DNA from: DAOSWM01 sp035380045
GTDB taxonomy: Bacteria > Bacteroidota > Bacteroidia > Bacteroidales > Tenuifilaceae
NCBI GenBank assembly: GCA_035380045.1
Contig: DAOSWM010000040.1
Coordinates: 1 to 28,869, forward strand
Direction: 5' to 3'
Length of the DNA stretch: 28,869 nt
Position 1 is the first letter of the stretch; every line of letters starts with the position of its first letter. This document shows positions 1-8,865 of this stretch, one piece after another. A program made the position numbers and the translations under genes. The notes below the pieces were generated by a model that saw only the letters and a list, made by a program, of their open reading frames with translations, searched no databases and was not told the DNA's origin.

Positions 1-38
1 GACTAAAGTGATTAACTTGGTGAGATAAAAAATATGAT

Positions 39-260
39 ATGAAGGTGTTCGTTATTGAAACAGAATTCATTCCGCTAATACAGCTGCTTAAAGCATGCAG
101 AATTGCTCAAACCGGAGGCGAAGCCCAAATGCTGGTTGTTGATGGAATGGTTTTACTCAACGGAGTCAAGGAAACCCGAAAAAGAGCAAAAATTCGCAAT
201 GGAGATGTTGTAGAGTGCAATGGGAAAGTTGTGAAGGTTCAACAAAAAACAGAAGTTTAG
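39..260 (+). CDS. Small S4-domain RNA-binding protein (YbcJ/RlbA-like)
   Basis: A 73-residue protein that is almost entirely one S4 RNA-binding domain. The pattern is visible from about residue 12: a helix (LIQLLKACRIAQTGGEAQ), then VVDGMVLLNGVKETRKRAKIRNGD, where the paired basic residues and the RNGDVV turn are typical of S4 loops that grip structured RNA. The length fits the stand-alone S4 family usually linked to ribosome or tRNA metabolism. Its exact RNA target cannot be read from the sequence. The start at 39 is the first usable ATG, because the ATG at 34 meets a stop after one codon. It lies 25 bases upstream of the protease gene and in the same direction, so the two may be co-transcribed. 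The first 38 bases hold nothing recognisable. Confidence 0.85.
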   Translation: MKVFVIETEFIPLIQLLKACRIAQTGGEAQMLVVDGMVLLNGVKETRKRAKIRNGDVVECNGKVVKVQQKTEV

Positions 261-285
261 TGTTTTATTCATATAAAATACAACT

Positions 286-1923
286 ATGAAAAGTAAAAAT
301 CTGCTTCTTCTCCTCATTTGCTCAATGTTATACTTGAATGCAAGTTCGCAGGAGAAATATTTCATAGCATTTACCGATAAAAACGGAACACAGTTCAGTG
401 TAGATAACCCTTCTGAATTTCTTACACAACGTTCGATTGAGCGAAGAGCAAAACAAGGAATTGCTATCACTGAGCGCGACTTACCGGTGTCGCAATCGTA
501 CATTGATGAAATTGAACAGCTTGGTGTGAATATTCTGTATTCGTTGAAATGGTTTAATGGGGTTATTGCTGTAATTTCCACCGAGGAAATGGTTAACAAT
601 GTTCTCGATAAAACTTTTGTGAATGGAGTGTTTATGGTTTTCGATTCCCAAGCAAAGGGTATTCCGCTGGCCGACGAAGATTTCTTTCAGGCATACTCAT
701 CGAAAGCAAGTCCTGATGATTACTACAGCTATGGTGCATCGGCAGCACAAGTAAAAATGATGAACGGCCACAAGCTCCATAATTTGGGGTTCAGGGGAAA
801 CGGAATGCGCATCGCTGTTTTTGATTCAGGGTTCAATAGCGTGAATGTTATGAGCGCATTCGATTCGTTACGTAGCAACAACAAAATAATTTACACAAAG
901 GATTTTGTAAACCCTACATCCAACATATACAATGAGCATTACCACGGTGCCATTGTTTTGTCGGCTATGGCCGCAAATATTCCCGAAGTTCTTGTGGGAA
1001 CTGCTCCCGAGGCGGAGTACATTCTTATTCGGAGCGAGGATGCCACCTCCGAGCAAATTATCGAGGAGTACAACTGGGCTGCTGCTGCCGAACTTGCCGA
1101 TAGTTTAGGTGCTGACGTTATCAACTCCTCGTTAGGTTACTACGAGTTTGATTCCGAGTGGCAGAATCATACATTCTCAGATATGGATGGAGAAACCACC
1201 CCCTCGGCTCGCGCTGCAAATATTGCTGCTAATGTAGGAATGATTGTTGTTGCAAGTGCAGGAAACGAGGCAAATAACGAGTGGGGGCGAATTATTACCC
1301 CTTCTGATGCGTTTGGAGCCATTGCGGTTGGTGCCGTTGATAGCGAGGGAGAATACGTATCGTTTAGTTCAGTTGGCCCGTCGGCCGATGGACGAGTAAA
1401 ACCCGATGTAGTATCGATGGGCTATTTAACCGCTGTTCAGCAGGTGTCAGGCGAAATATCGACTGCAAACGGAACTTCGCTCTCAGCACCATTAGTATCT
1501 GGTTTAATCAGCTGCTTGTGGCAGGCGCTTCCCGATGCTTCGGCAGAAGAAATTTACAACTTTACGATTCGCTCGGCTTCGCAGTTCAGCAACCCTTCGC
1601 CAACGCTTGGCTACGGAATACCCGATTTTGAGTTGGCGCTGAATGAATTACCGAATTTCCCCAGAGGAGAAGCGAATCTCAGGCTTTTTCCAAATCCAAC
1701 CAACGGAAAGTTAACCATTCTAATTCCTTGCAATAATTGCAACGAAATGTTTCTTTCCCTTTTCGATATTTCAGGTAAACAATTAGTTGGTGAAGTTATC
1801 AGTTCAACGGGAAACGTTATAAACATTGATATTCCAGAAACTTACCCTGAGGGTGTTTACTTTTTAAGGCTAATCCAGGGGAATAATTACTACACAGGAA
1901 AATTTGTAAAAACCAGCCTATGA
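286..1923 (+). CDS. Secreted S8 subtilisin-like serine protease with T9SS sorting domain
   Basis: A 545-residue exported protease. Residues 1-21 form a Sec signal peptide (LLLLLICSMLYLNASSQ). A pro-region follows, then the subtilase domain with catalytic Asp180 in IAVFDSGF, His220 in HYHGAIV, the oxyanion Asn327 in SAGNEANN and Ser398 in GTSLSAP. The His motif is HYHGA rather than the usual HGTH, a variation common in Bacteroidota subtilases. The last 80 or so residues are a type IX secretion C-terminal domain beginning LRLFPNPTNGKL and ending in a short beta-rich tail. The protein is therefore expected to cross the outer membrane through T9SS and be released or anchored. Its stop overlaps the xseA start by 4 bases (ATGA), which implies translational coupling with a DNA-repair gene to which it has no functional link. 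Confidence 0.9.
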   Translation: MKSKNLLLLLICSMLYLNASSQEKYFIAFTDKNGTQFSVDNPSEFLTQRSIERRAKQGIAITERDLPVSQSYIDEIEQLGVNILYSLKWFNGVIAVISTEEMVNNVLDKTFVNGVFMVFDSQAKGIPLADEDFFQAYSSKASPDDYYSYGASAAQVKMMNGHKLHNLGFRGNGMRIAVFDSGFNSVNVMSAFDSLRSNNKIIYTKDFVNPTSNIYNEHYHGAIVLSAMAANIPEVLVGTAPEAEYILIRSEDATSEQIIEEYNWAAAAELADSLGADVINSSLGYYEFDSEWQNHTFSDMDGETTPSARAANIAANVGMIVVASAGNEANNEWGRIITPSDAFGAIAVGAVDSEGEYVSFSSVGPSADGRVKPDVVSMGYLTAVQQVSGEISTANGTSLSAPLVSGLISCLWQALPDASAEEIYNFTIRSASQFSNPSPTLGYGIPDFELALNELPNFPRGEANLRLFPNPTNGKLTILIPCNNCNEMFLSLFDISGKQLVGEVISSTGNVINIDIPETYPEGVYFLRLIQGNNYYTGKFVKTSL

Positions 1924-3320
1924 GGGATTTTCAGAAAAATCAGTTTACTCTTTCTGAAATAACTCAGCATATTCAAGAGGTTTTAGAAGAAGGGGTTGGC
2001 GATAGCTACTGGGTTACAGCTGAAATTGCAGATTGTAAGTTTAACAGAACCGGGCATTGCTACCTTGAGCTGGTTGAGAAAGAAGAGTCGGGAACCCAGC
2101 CAAAAGCAAAAATTCGGGCTACTGTATGGGCTGGTGTATTCAGGGTAATAAAACCATTCTTCGAAACATCAACCGGAGTTAAGTTCGATGTTGGAATAAA
2201 AGTAAAGGTACTATGCCGTGTCAACTTCCATTCAGTATACGGAATCTCTCTTAACATTCAGGATATTGATCCAGCCTTTACGCTTGGCGATATTGAGCAG
2301 CAACGAAGGGAAACCCTTGCACGGCTTATGGCCGATGGAATTATCGACATGAACAAGGAGCTGGAGTTCCCTCTGCTTCCAAAACGAGTTGCAATTGTAT
2401 CGTCGCCCTCAGCAGCCGGATACGAAGATTTCATAAATCAGCTCGACACTAATGCATTTGGTTATCGTTTTTCATACAAAATATTCTCTGCAACGGTACA
2501 GGGAGCAAAAGCAGAAGAATCGGTTGTTGAAGCATTAAATCGGGTTAACCATGAGGTTGAAAGTTGGGATGTTGTAGCAATTATTAGGGGAGGAGGCTCT
2601 CAAACCGATCTGTCGTGTTTTGATGGCTACACCTTAGCCAGCAATATCGCTCAGTTCCCTCTTCCTGTTATAACTGGAATTGGACACGAAAAGGATATCT
2701 CAATTGCCGATATGGTTGCGCACACACGCCTTAAAACGCCAACTGCAGCCGCAGAGTTTTTAGTTAATGCCTTTTACGAAGCAGAAGCACTAACCAACAC
2801 GTTGGCCGACGATTTTAAGCAGCATACGAAGCTGATGCTAAACGAGTACGAAAGCAACCTAAGTACCTTGCAGATTAAAATTGCTCCCAGCATTCTGAAG
2901 CATACAGCTAACCTTCGATTGTCTCTACAAATGTTTGCCTTTAATTTGAACGATTACTCCAAGAGGTATGCTCTTAAAAAAGAAAGAGAAAGTGCAAAGC
3001 TGATAAAACAGTTAGCCAGCCTGCTTGAGTATAAATCCTTGAGCGAATTGAATGCTTTGGCAAATTTTAGAAAGAGTTTATCATACTTATGCCATAATAA
3101 AATTGAGAGACAAAGAACCAAACATAATTCAGTTGCCAGCACATTAGTTTTGGTTGAACCAACCAGGGTTCTTCAACGAGGATACTCAATTACCCTTGTG
3201 AATGGCAAACCGCTTAGAAATGTTGAAGAACTCAAGATTGATGATGAAATGGAAACGTATATTATTGAGGGAAGGGTAGAAAGTGTGATTAAAAAGTTCG
3301 AAAAAAAACGGTTTCAATAA
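1920..3320 (+). CDS. xseA: Exodeoxyribonuclease VII large subunit
   Basis: Catalytic subunit of exonuclease VII, which degrades single-stranded DNA from both ends and acts in the cytoplasm with several copies of the small subunit XseB. The 466 residues show an N-terminal OB fold (about 5-110; YWVTAEIADCKFNRTGHCYLEL) followed by the catalytic core. Diagnostic motifs are LPKRVAIVSSPSAAGYEDF, RGGGSQTDLSCFDGY and TGIGHEKDISIADMVAHTRLKTPTA read as consecutive blocks. A long coiled region (about 285-400) precedes the C-terminal strand block. The start overlaps the protease stop by 4 bases. The partner gene xseB usually lies directly downstream but here sits about 5.2 kb away, after two histidine kinase genes in the same direction. 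Confidence 0.95.
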   Translation: MRDFQKNQFTLSEITQHIQEVLEEGVGDSYWVTAEIADCKFNRTGHCYLELVEKEESGTQPKAKIRATVWAGVFRVIKPFFETSTGVKFDVGIKVKVLCRVNFHSVYGISLNIQDIDPAFTLGDIEQQRRETLARLMADGIIDMNKELEFPLLPKRVAIVSSPSAAGYEDFINQLDTNAFGYRFSYKIFSATVQGAKAEESVVEALNRVNHEVESWDVVAIIRGGGSQTDLSCFDGYTLASNIAQFPLPVITGIGHEKDISIADMVAHTRLKTPTAAAEFLVNAFYEAEALTNTLADDFKQHTKLMLNEYESNLSTLQIKIAPSILKHTANLRLSLQMFAFNLNDYSKRYALKKERESAKLIKQLASLLEYKSLSELNALANFRKSLSYLCHNKIERQRTKHNSVASTLVLVEPTRVLQRGYSITLVNGKPLRNVEELKIDDEMETYIIEGRVESVIKKFEKKRFQ

Positions 3321-3336
3321 AGGAAACCTAGTAAAA

Positions 3337-5550
3337 ATGACTATATTTCACAAAAAATTTAGAAATCGAGTGAAACGAAAGAGTGGTTTTTTTATTGTAT
3401 TATTTTTTTGGAGTATTGTTGTTTCAGCCCAAGGATTTCAACAGAGGTTAGATAGTTTGCTTGTGCGAGTGCATCAAGCAAATGACATTGAAAAGGTAAC
3501 CCTTTATGTTGAGCTCTCAAAATTATACTGGGCTTCGAATCCCGATAGTAGCATCTATTTTGCCAACAGAGCACTCGATTTTGCAAAACTAACCAATAGC
3601 GATGAGTTATTGGGAGATGCATACAATAGTTTAGGCAACGCATACTCCTTTATCCATGAAAACCAAAAAAGCCTCGATTACTACACGCTTTCAAAAAAAC
3701 AAAGAGATAAAGTAGGCGATTTGCAGAAGGTAGCCTTTACCTTGAATAATATGGCCTTGGTGTATGCTGATATGGGTAAGTATACCGAAGCTATTGATGC
3801 ATATAAAGAAGTAGTGGAGATTTGTGAAGCAAACGAAGATTATATTTTCAATGCGCACATCCTACTAGGGATTGCTGGTGTGTATAAAACTGTAAGTGAT
3901 ATTAATAAGGCCCTAGAGTACGGTATTAAAGCAGCCAATATTTTTATTCACTACAAGGATCAACTTGGTATGGCATCAGCTTACAGTTTTATAGGTTCTC
4001 TGCACCGAGACTTGAATAATATCTCTTTAGCGCTTGAGTACTACAAAAAAGCTTATTCCATTTACGTGGAGCAGAACGATGTTTCAGGAATATCTTCTTC
4101 CTCCAATAACTTAGGAATTATCTACGATGAGTTGGATGAAAATGAGAAAGCGCTCGACTTTTACTCCAAGTCTCTTGCCATTGCAATGGACGAAAAGGAC
4201 AAGAGGGGCATTGCTACTGCCCTTAATAACATTGGGTATCTTCATGCAAAAATAAAAAACTACCGAAGCGCCCTTGAGTCGTACATGAGTTCCCTCCGAA
4301 CTTTTAAAGAAATATACGATTACTCAAGTTGTATGAACACGTTGAATAATATTGCCTGGGTACATTACCATTCAAAAAATATTGAAAAAGCCATGGAGTA
4401 TGTTCTTGAGGCTCTTTCATATGAACCCAAAACAACAGACCTTCAATATAAGGCTGAAAGCCAAGAAATTTTAAGCAAAATTTACCTATACAATCAGGAT
4501 TATAAGAAGGCTTTTGAGCACAATGCAAAGTTCATGGAACTTAAAGATAGCCTATACAATATTGACAGGAATGAGAAGTTAATGGAAATGCAGGTTCGAT
4601 TCGAAACCGAAAGGAAGGAGCAGGAGATACAGCTTCTCAAAAAGAACGATGAAATTAAAAATCTAGAGATAAAAAGGCAAAAAAATCTCCAGCGATTTTG
4701 GTGGGCTTCATCGGTTCTTCTCCTAGTAATAGCAGTTCTAATTTATAGTAATTTACAATCGAAAAAGAGCGCGAATCAACTTCTTTCTGAGAAGAACAAG
4801 CAGTTAGAGGAGGCAAATGCTAAACTTAAGGAATCGGAGGAGCATTTGAAGGAGTTGAATGCAACGAAGGATAGGTTCTTCTCGATAATTGCCCACGATT
4901 TAAAGAACCCTTTTAACGCACTTCTAGGTTTTAGCGAGTACCTCATGAATAACTTCGAAACCAGCTCCAGGGAGGAATCAAAGGAGTATATTAAAATTAT
5001 TTATGAATCTGCTCAGAATCTATTTAAACTTTTACATAACCTACTGCAGTGGTCACGCACACAACTTGGAACCATAGTTTATAAACCAGAACTTTTCCCA
5101 CTTTTGCCATCAATACATCAGGAAATTGAATTTCTTGAAAAAGTTACTGATAACAAAAATATCAAAGTTGTAGTAAGGGTTGAGAATCACTTAATGGTTT
5201 ATGCTGATAAGAACATTATTTCTACTGTAATCAGAAATTTACTTAGCAACGCTATAAAATTCAGCAACATTGGCGGGAAAATAGCTGTAAATGCCCAAGA
5301 ACAAGATAAGTACGTTGAAGTTTCGATTACTGATTCAGGTGTGGGTATGAGTAAGGATGAACTCGATAAACTATTCAGGCTCGATGCATCGTTTAGTACA
5401 AAAGGAACAGCGGATGAGGAGGGAACAGGTTTAGGACTACTTCTTTGCAAGGAATTTATTGAAAAGAATGGTGGAAAAATTTGGGTAACCAGCCAGAAGG
5501 AGAAAGGAAGCACGTTTAGTTTTACCTTGCCGATTCATAGGTGGGGATAA
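3337..5550 (+). CDS. TPR-containing sensor histidine kinase (first of a tandem pair)
   Basis: A 737-residue membrane kinase. A signal sequence (to about residue 32, IVVSAQG) is followed by about eight tetratricopeptide repeats (about 60-410; for example NNMALVYADMGKYTEAIDAY), which should lie in the periplasm. A coiled coil comes next, then a transmembrane helix (about 454-474), a second coiled coil and the kinase core. The phosphoacceptor is His520 in IIAHDLKNPF. The ATPase domain has the N box around Asn638 (LLSNAIKFS), the G1 box DSGVGM at Asp666 and the G2 box GTGLGL. There is no receiver domain and no response regulator nearby, so its partner is unknown. It begins 16 bases after xseA and is closely related to the next gene, which suggests tandem duplication. 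The sensed signal is unknown. Confidence 0.88.
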   Translation: MTIFHKKFRNRVKRKSGFFIVLFFWSIVVSAQGFQQRLDSLLVRVHQANDIEKVTLYVELSKLYWASNPDSSIYFANRALDFAKLTNSDELLGDAYNSLGNAYSFIHENQKSLDYYTLSKKQRDKVGDLQKVAFTLNNMALVYADMGKYTEAIDAYKEVVEICEANEDYIFNAHILLGIAGVYKTVSDINKALEYGIKAANIFIHYKDQLGMASAYSFIGSLHRDLNNISLALEYYKKAYSIYVEQNDVSGISSSSNNLGIIYDELDENEKALDFYSKSLAIAMDEKDKRGIATALNNIGYLHAKIKNYRSALESYMSSLRTFKEIYDYSSCMNTLNNIAWVHYHSKNIEKAMEYVLEALSYEPKTTDLQYKAESQEILSKIYLYNQDYKKAFEHNAKFMELKDSLYNIDRNEKLMEMQVRFETERKEQEIQLLKKNDEIKNLEIKRQKNLQRFWWASSVLLLVIAVLIYSNLQSKKSANQLLSEKNKQLEEANAKLKESEEHLKELNATKDRFFSIIAHDLKNPFNALLGFSEYLMNNFETSSREESKEYIKIIYESAQNLFKLLHNLLQWSRTQLGTIVYKPELFPLLPSIHQEIEFLEKVTDNKNIKVVVRVENHLMVYADKNIISTVIRNLLSNAIKFSNIGGKIAVNAQEQDKYVEVSITDSGVGMSKDELDKLFRLDASFSTKGTADEEGTGLGLLLCKEFIEKNGGKIWVTSQKEKGSTFSFTLPIHRWG

Positions 5551-5588
5551 TAATAGGTTAAGGAATAATACCTTATCAATATAAATTT

Positions 5589-8474
5589 ATGCGACATTTT
5601 TTCCCCCTCATTATTAAAACGCTGGTACTTCTTTTTGCAATAATTTCCCCTTTGTCTGCTACTCCTAGCACCAATGCAAAATGGACTGTTCAGTGGTACC
5701 AATCATTCAATGATTCTTTGTTGAACAGCTCTTTGGAATTCATGACAGAGGATCCTCAGCGTGCTTTATTGTTGGCAAATAATGTATTAAAGAATACCCG
5801 ACTTGAGAACGATGCTGAAAAACAGAAGGCAGTAACAATTCTTATTGCAAATATCTATGTTAATGCTAAAGATAAACCTAGAGCCGAGTTCTACCTGAAT
5901 AGCCTCGAAAAAGAGGTTAACACCACTGAGAAAAGGCGTTTTGTAAGAGAGTTTACGTTTGTGAAAGCGAACTACCTGGCATTTGTTTTTGGCTATTCCG
6001 AAGCAGTAAAGTTTCTTGATGAAAAAATCCAAAAAGCAAGAAGTCTCAGTGATTTGGAAACTCAAACTCAGCTGCTTCATCATAAGGCCAAGATTCAGAA
6101 GGACTTCTCGTTATACAAAGAATCTGTGTTAACGTTAAATATCGCCATTGAGGTTGCTCAAAAAACAAATAACAAGCTAATTCTTGCAGAATGCTTCAGC
6201 ATTCTGGGCAGCTCATACTACATGCAAAGTAATTACGATGAAGCAATTCAGCAGTTTGGTATAGCCACAGATAATTATCAATCAATGAACGATTCAATTG
6301 GAGTTCTTGAATCGTACATTGATGCTAGCATTGCGAAAAGAGATTTAGGCAGGTTTCCCGAATCGGAGAAAGATTTAGATTATGCCCTAAAAATTGCCGT
6401 TGCCTTGAAGGATAATCCTTCTATCGCTGAAATACTGAACTTGAAAGGAAGTCTCGAACTTCGGAAAAACGACCCAGCGAGCGCTGTTTCATACTACACC
6501 AAAAGTGTAGAAATTCGCATTGAGACAGGATACCGTTGCAGTAGTGCATCAACCTACGAGAATTTATCGAGAGTATATGCGCAGCTGAACCAGTTTGAGA
6601 AAGCAAAGGAGGTTCTTCACAAATCGATAGATATCAGGAATGAACTTAATGATGAAATTAAGTTGGCTTCTGCATATAACGATATGGGAAACATTTACCT
6701 ACAGAACGGAGAACTTGCCGATGCTATCAGGTATTATCTCCTATCTCTAAAAATTCGACAACAGCTTGGGGCACATTCTGATGCATCGAGAACTTTAACA
6801 AATATTGGAATAGTATACCGTATGTTAGGCTCAAATAATAATGCGTTAAACTACTTTAACCGTGCGCTTGAACTAATTTCAGAGGAAACTGACCCGCTTG
6901 GGAAGGCTTATGTATTCATAAACCAAGGTAACACATATAGAGACTTGGGGAGTCCTGAACAAGCGCTTGAAAGTTATAAAAAGGCGTTGAATATACGTAT
7001 TAAAACTGGGAACATGTTAAGTTCAGCCCAGGCACTTCGGAGCGTTGCTAATGCGTATGCTGATATGAATAGTTTTAGCGAAGCTAAAAAAGCGCTGGGT
7101 AGGTCGTTAGATATATTTAGAGAGAATGACGATCAGCGAGGAATCGCCGATACTGAAAATGAGCTCGGGAACGTGTTGCTTAAAGAAGGAAGACTTGAGG
7201 ATGCAATGCTTTCTTTCGAAAAAGCATCTATTTTATACGGGAAAATTTTCGATCTAGACCGAAGGGGTCTATGCCTGCGAAAAATTGGTGAAATTCAGGT
7301 AACGCTGGGGCAGTATACCATAGCTCATGAAAATCTTCAGCTGGCATTATCACTGGCAAATTCAACAAATAACGGAAAACTACTCGAAACATCACTTCTT
7401 GCATTTCATAATTATTTTTTACATAGAGGAAACTATAATCAAGCTCTTGATTTTTATAAAAAGCACATTACTGTTCGTGATAGTTTGGAGGGCATTAGTC
7501 AGAAGGAATCAATTTGGCAGGCAAGCCTCGATTTGGAACTAAATAAAAAAGCCGAAGAAATTAAAATGATAGAGAGCGAAGTGAACAGGTTGGTTCAGGA
7601 AGACAAAATTAAAACCTATGAGATTGAACGTCAGAAAATGAGGAGTTATTTCCTAACCTTAGGCCTAGTTTTCATCCTTTTGCTCGCATCGGCAAGCTTG
7701 TACGGATATCTAGTTATTCGAAAGAAAAATATTCTGTTAAATGAGGTGAATGAGAAACTTACTGAATCCGAGAAGGAATTGAAGGCAACCGTTAAAACGA
7801 AGGATAAACTATTCTCAATAATTGCGCACGATTTGAAGAGCCCTTTTACTGCACTGGTTGGGCTTACAGAGGTAATGAAAAGCAAAACGGGGAAAGAAAA
7901 TGCTATTGAAATTACTGAGTATGCAGGATATGTTCACGATTCATCTCAAAACCTACTCAACCTAATTGAGAACCTTTTGGGATGGGCGAGGAGCCAAACT
8001 GCTAGCATAAAACTAAACTCCCAAAAAATTAATATTATCGATATTTTTGAAACTGTAAAACAGCAACTTAGCCTTCAGGCTAACTCTAAAAATATTCAAG
8101 TAATTATTCCCGATTCAAAAGGTATTGAGGTGTTTTGCGACAGGGACACTATTGTAACAGTTCTAAGAAACCTTGTTTCCAATGCTATAAAGTTTTCAAA
8201 TGTTGATAGCAAAGTGCTTTTACTGGTAGAACAAAAAGGAGCAGAAGTTCTAGTTAGCGTTAAAGACAATGGTGTTGGTATGAGTGAAAAAAATCTATCG
8301 GAGCTCTTTAGTATAGATGGGGCAAATTTGACAGAAGGGACTCATAAAGAGAAGGGCACAGGGTTGGGGCTTATAGTTTGCAAGGAATTCGTAGAGGCGA
8401 ATGGTGGAAAAATATGGGCTGAAAGCAAAATGGGTTTTGGTTCAACTTTCAATATCTCGCTTCCCTTGATTTAG
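5589..8474 (+). CDS. TPR-containing sensor histidine kinase (second of a tandem pair)
   Basis: A 961-residue relative of the preceding kinase with the same layout but a longer sensor. It has a signal peptide (residues 1-25), then roughly a dozen TPR units (about 60-640; for example NDMGNIYLQNGELADAIRYY), a coiled coil (about 645-690), a transmembrane helix (about 690-712, FLTLGLVFILLLASASLYGY), another coiled coil and the kinase core. His747 in IIAHDLKSPF is the phosphoacceptor. Asn865 (LVSNAIKFS), Asp893 (DNGVGM) and GTGLGL form the ATP site. The kinase halves of the two genes align motif for motif, while the TPR arrays differ in length, so the two probably sense different ligands or partners. 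No receiver domain or response regulator is adjacent. A 38-base spacer separates it from the first kinase, and xseB follows 21 bases after its stop. Confidence 0.88.
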   Translation: MRHFFPLIIKTLVLLFAIISPLSATPSTNAKWTVQWYQSFNDSLLNSSLEFMTEDPQRALLLANNVLKNTRLENDAEKQKAVTILIANIYVNAKDKPRAEFYLNSLEKEVNTTEKRRFVREFTFVKANYLAFVFGYSEAVKFLDEKIQKARSLSDLETQTQLLHHKAKIQKDFSLYKESVLTLNIAIEVAQKTNNKLILAECFSILGSSYYMQSNYDEAIQQFGIATDNYQSMNDSIGVLESYIDASIAKRDLGRFPESEKDLDYALKIAVALKDNPSIAEILNLKGSLELRKNDPASAVSYYTKSVEIRIETGYRCSSASTYENLSRVYAQLNQFEKAKEVLHKSIDIRNELNDEIKLASAYNDMGNIYLQNGELADAIRYYLLSLKIRQQLGAHSDASRTLTNIGIVYRMLGSNNNALNYFNRALELISEETDPLGKAYVFINQGNTYRDLGSPEQALESYKKALNIRIKTGNMLSSAQALRSVANAYADMNSFSEAKKALGRSLDIFRENDDQRGIADTENELGNVLLKEGRLEDAMLSFEKASILYGKIFDLDRRGLCLRKIGEIQVTLGQYTIAHENLQLALSLANSTNNGKLLETSLLAFHNYFLHRGNYNQALDFYKKHITVRDSLEGISQKESIWQASLDLELNKKAEEIKMIESEVNRLVQEDKIKTYEIERQKMRSYFLTLGLVFILLLASASLYGYLVIRKKNILLNEVNEKLTESEKELKATVKTKDKLFSIIAHDLKSPFTALVGLTEVMKSKTGKENAIEITEYAGYVHDSSQNLLNLIENLLGWARSQTASIKLNSQKINIIDIFETVKQQLSLQANSKNIQVIIPDSKGIEVFCDRDTIVTVLRNLVSNAIKFSNVDSKVLLLVEQKGAEVLVSVKDNGVGMSEKNLSELFSIDGANLTEGTHKEKGTGLGLIVCKEFVEANGGKIWAESKMGFGSTFNISLPLI

Positions 8475-8495
8475 TTTTAAATAATTTGTAACGCA

Positions 8496-8696
8496 ATGGC
8501 TAAAAAGAAGATTACATATTCGCAAGCAATAGAGGAGATTGAAGATATTATTGCTCAAATTGAAAATAATGAAATTGAGATTGATGAGCTTCCACAGAAT
8601 GTGAGCAGAGTTGCCGAACTTCTTAAGTATTGTAAGGCTCAGCTACATAGTACCGAGGAGGAAGTAGAAAAGTTATTAAAAGATTTCTCAGAATAA
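8496..8696 (+). CDS. xseB: Exodeoxyribonuclease VII small subunit
   Basis: A 66-residue protein, the usual size for XseB, which forms helical hairpins that bind the coiled arm of XseA. The family pattern is clear: YSQAIEEIEDIIAQIENNEIEIDELPQ read in two blocks, then a second helix ending with STEEEVEKLLKDF. The N-terminal lysine run (MAKKKITY) is also common. It lies 21 bases after the second kinase, so in this genome exonuclease VII stoichiometry would depend on readthrough across both kinase genes or on an internal promoter that I could not identify. Confidence 0.93.
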   Translation: MAKKKITYSQAIEEIEDIIAQIENNEIEIDELPQNVSRVAELLKYCKAQLHSTEEEVEKLLKDFSE

Positions 8697-8865
8697 GCTC
8701 TTGCACACACACCATCCTGTTCGATAACGTACATATATTGTTCTTTATAGAAACATATCATTACGTTATGAATATCTTTTTAATTCCTTAAGTACATGTA
8801 ACACAGGTTTTTGGTTGCTTTGGCATGACCTTGGTTATTTAAATGATAATAAATACTAAATAGCC

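Noticed and set aside
153..599. A 148-codon - strand open frame at the left end
   Set aside because: It is antisense to the S4 and protease genes, with low-complexity hydrophobic stretches and no family resemblance.
5551..5588. TAAGG/CCTTA hairpin between the two kinases
   Set aside because: Five pairs with no T run is too weak to call a terminator.
8724..8769. Inverted repeat ATAACGT/ACGTTAT before the ABC permease
   Set aside because: Seven-base arms 32 bases apart in AT-rich DNA are expected by chance, and no promoter is positioned to use them.
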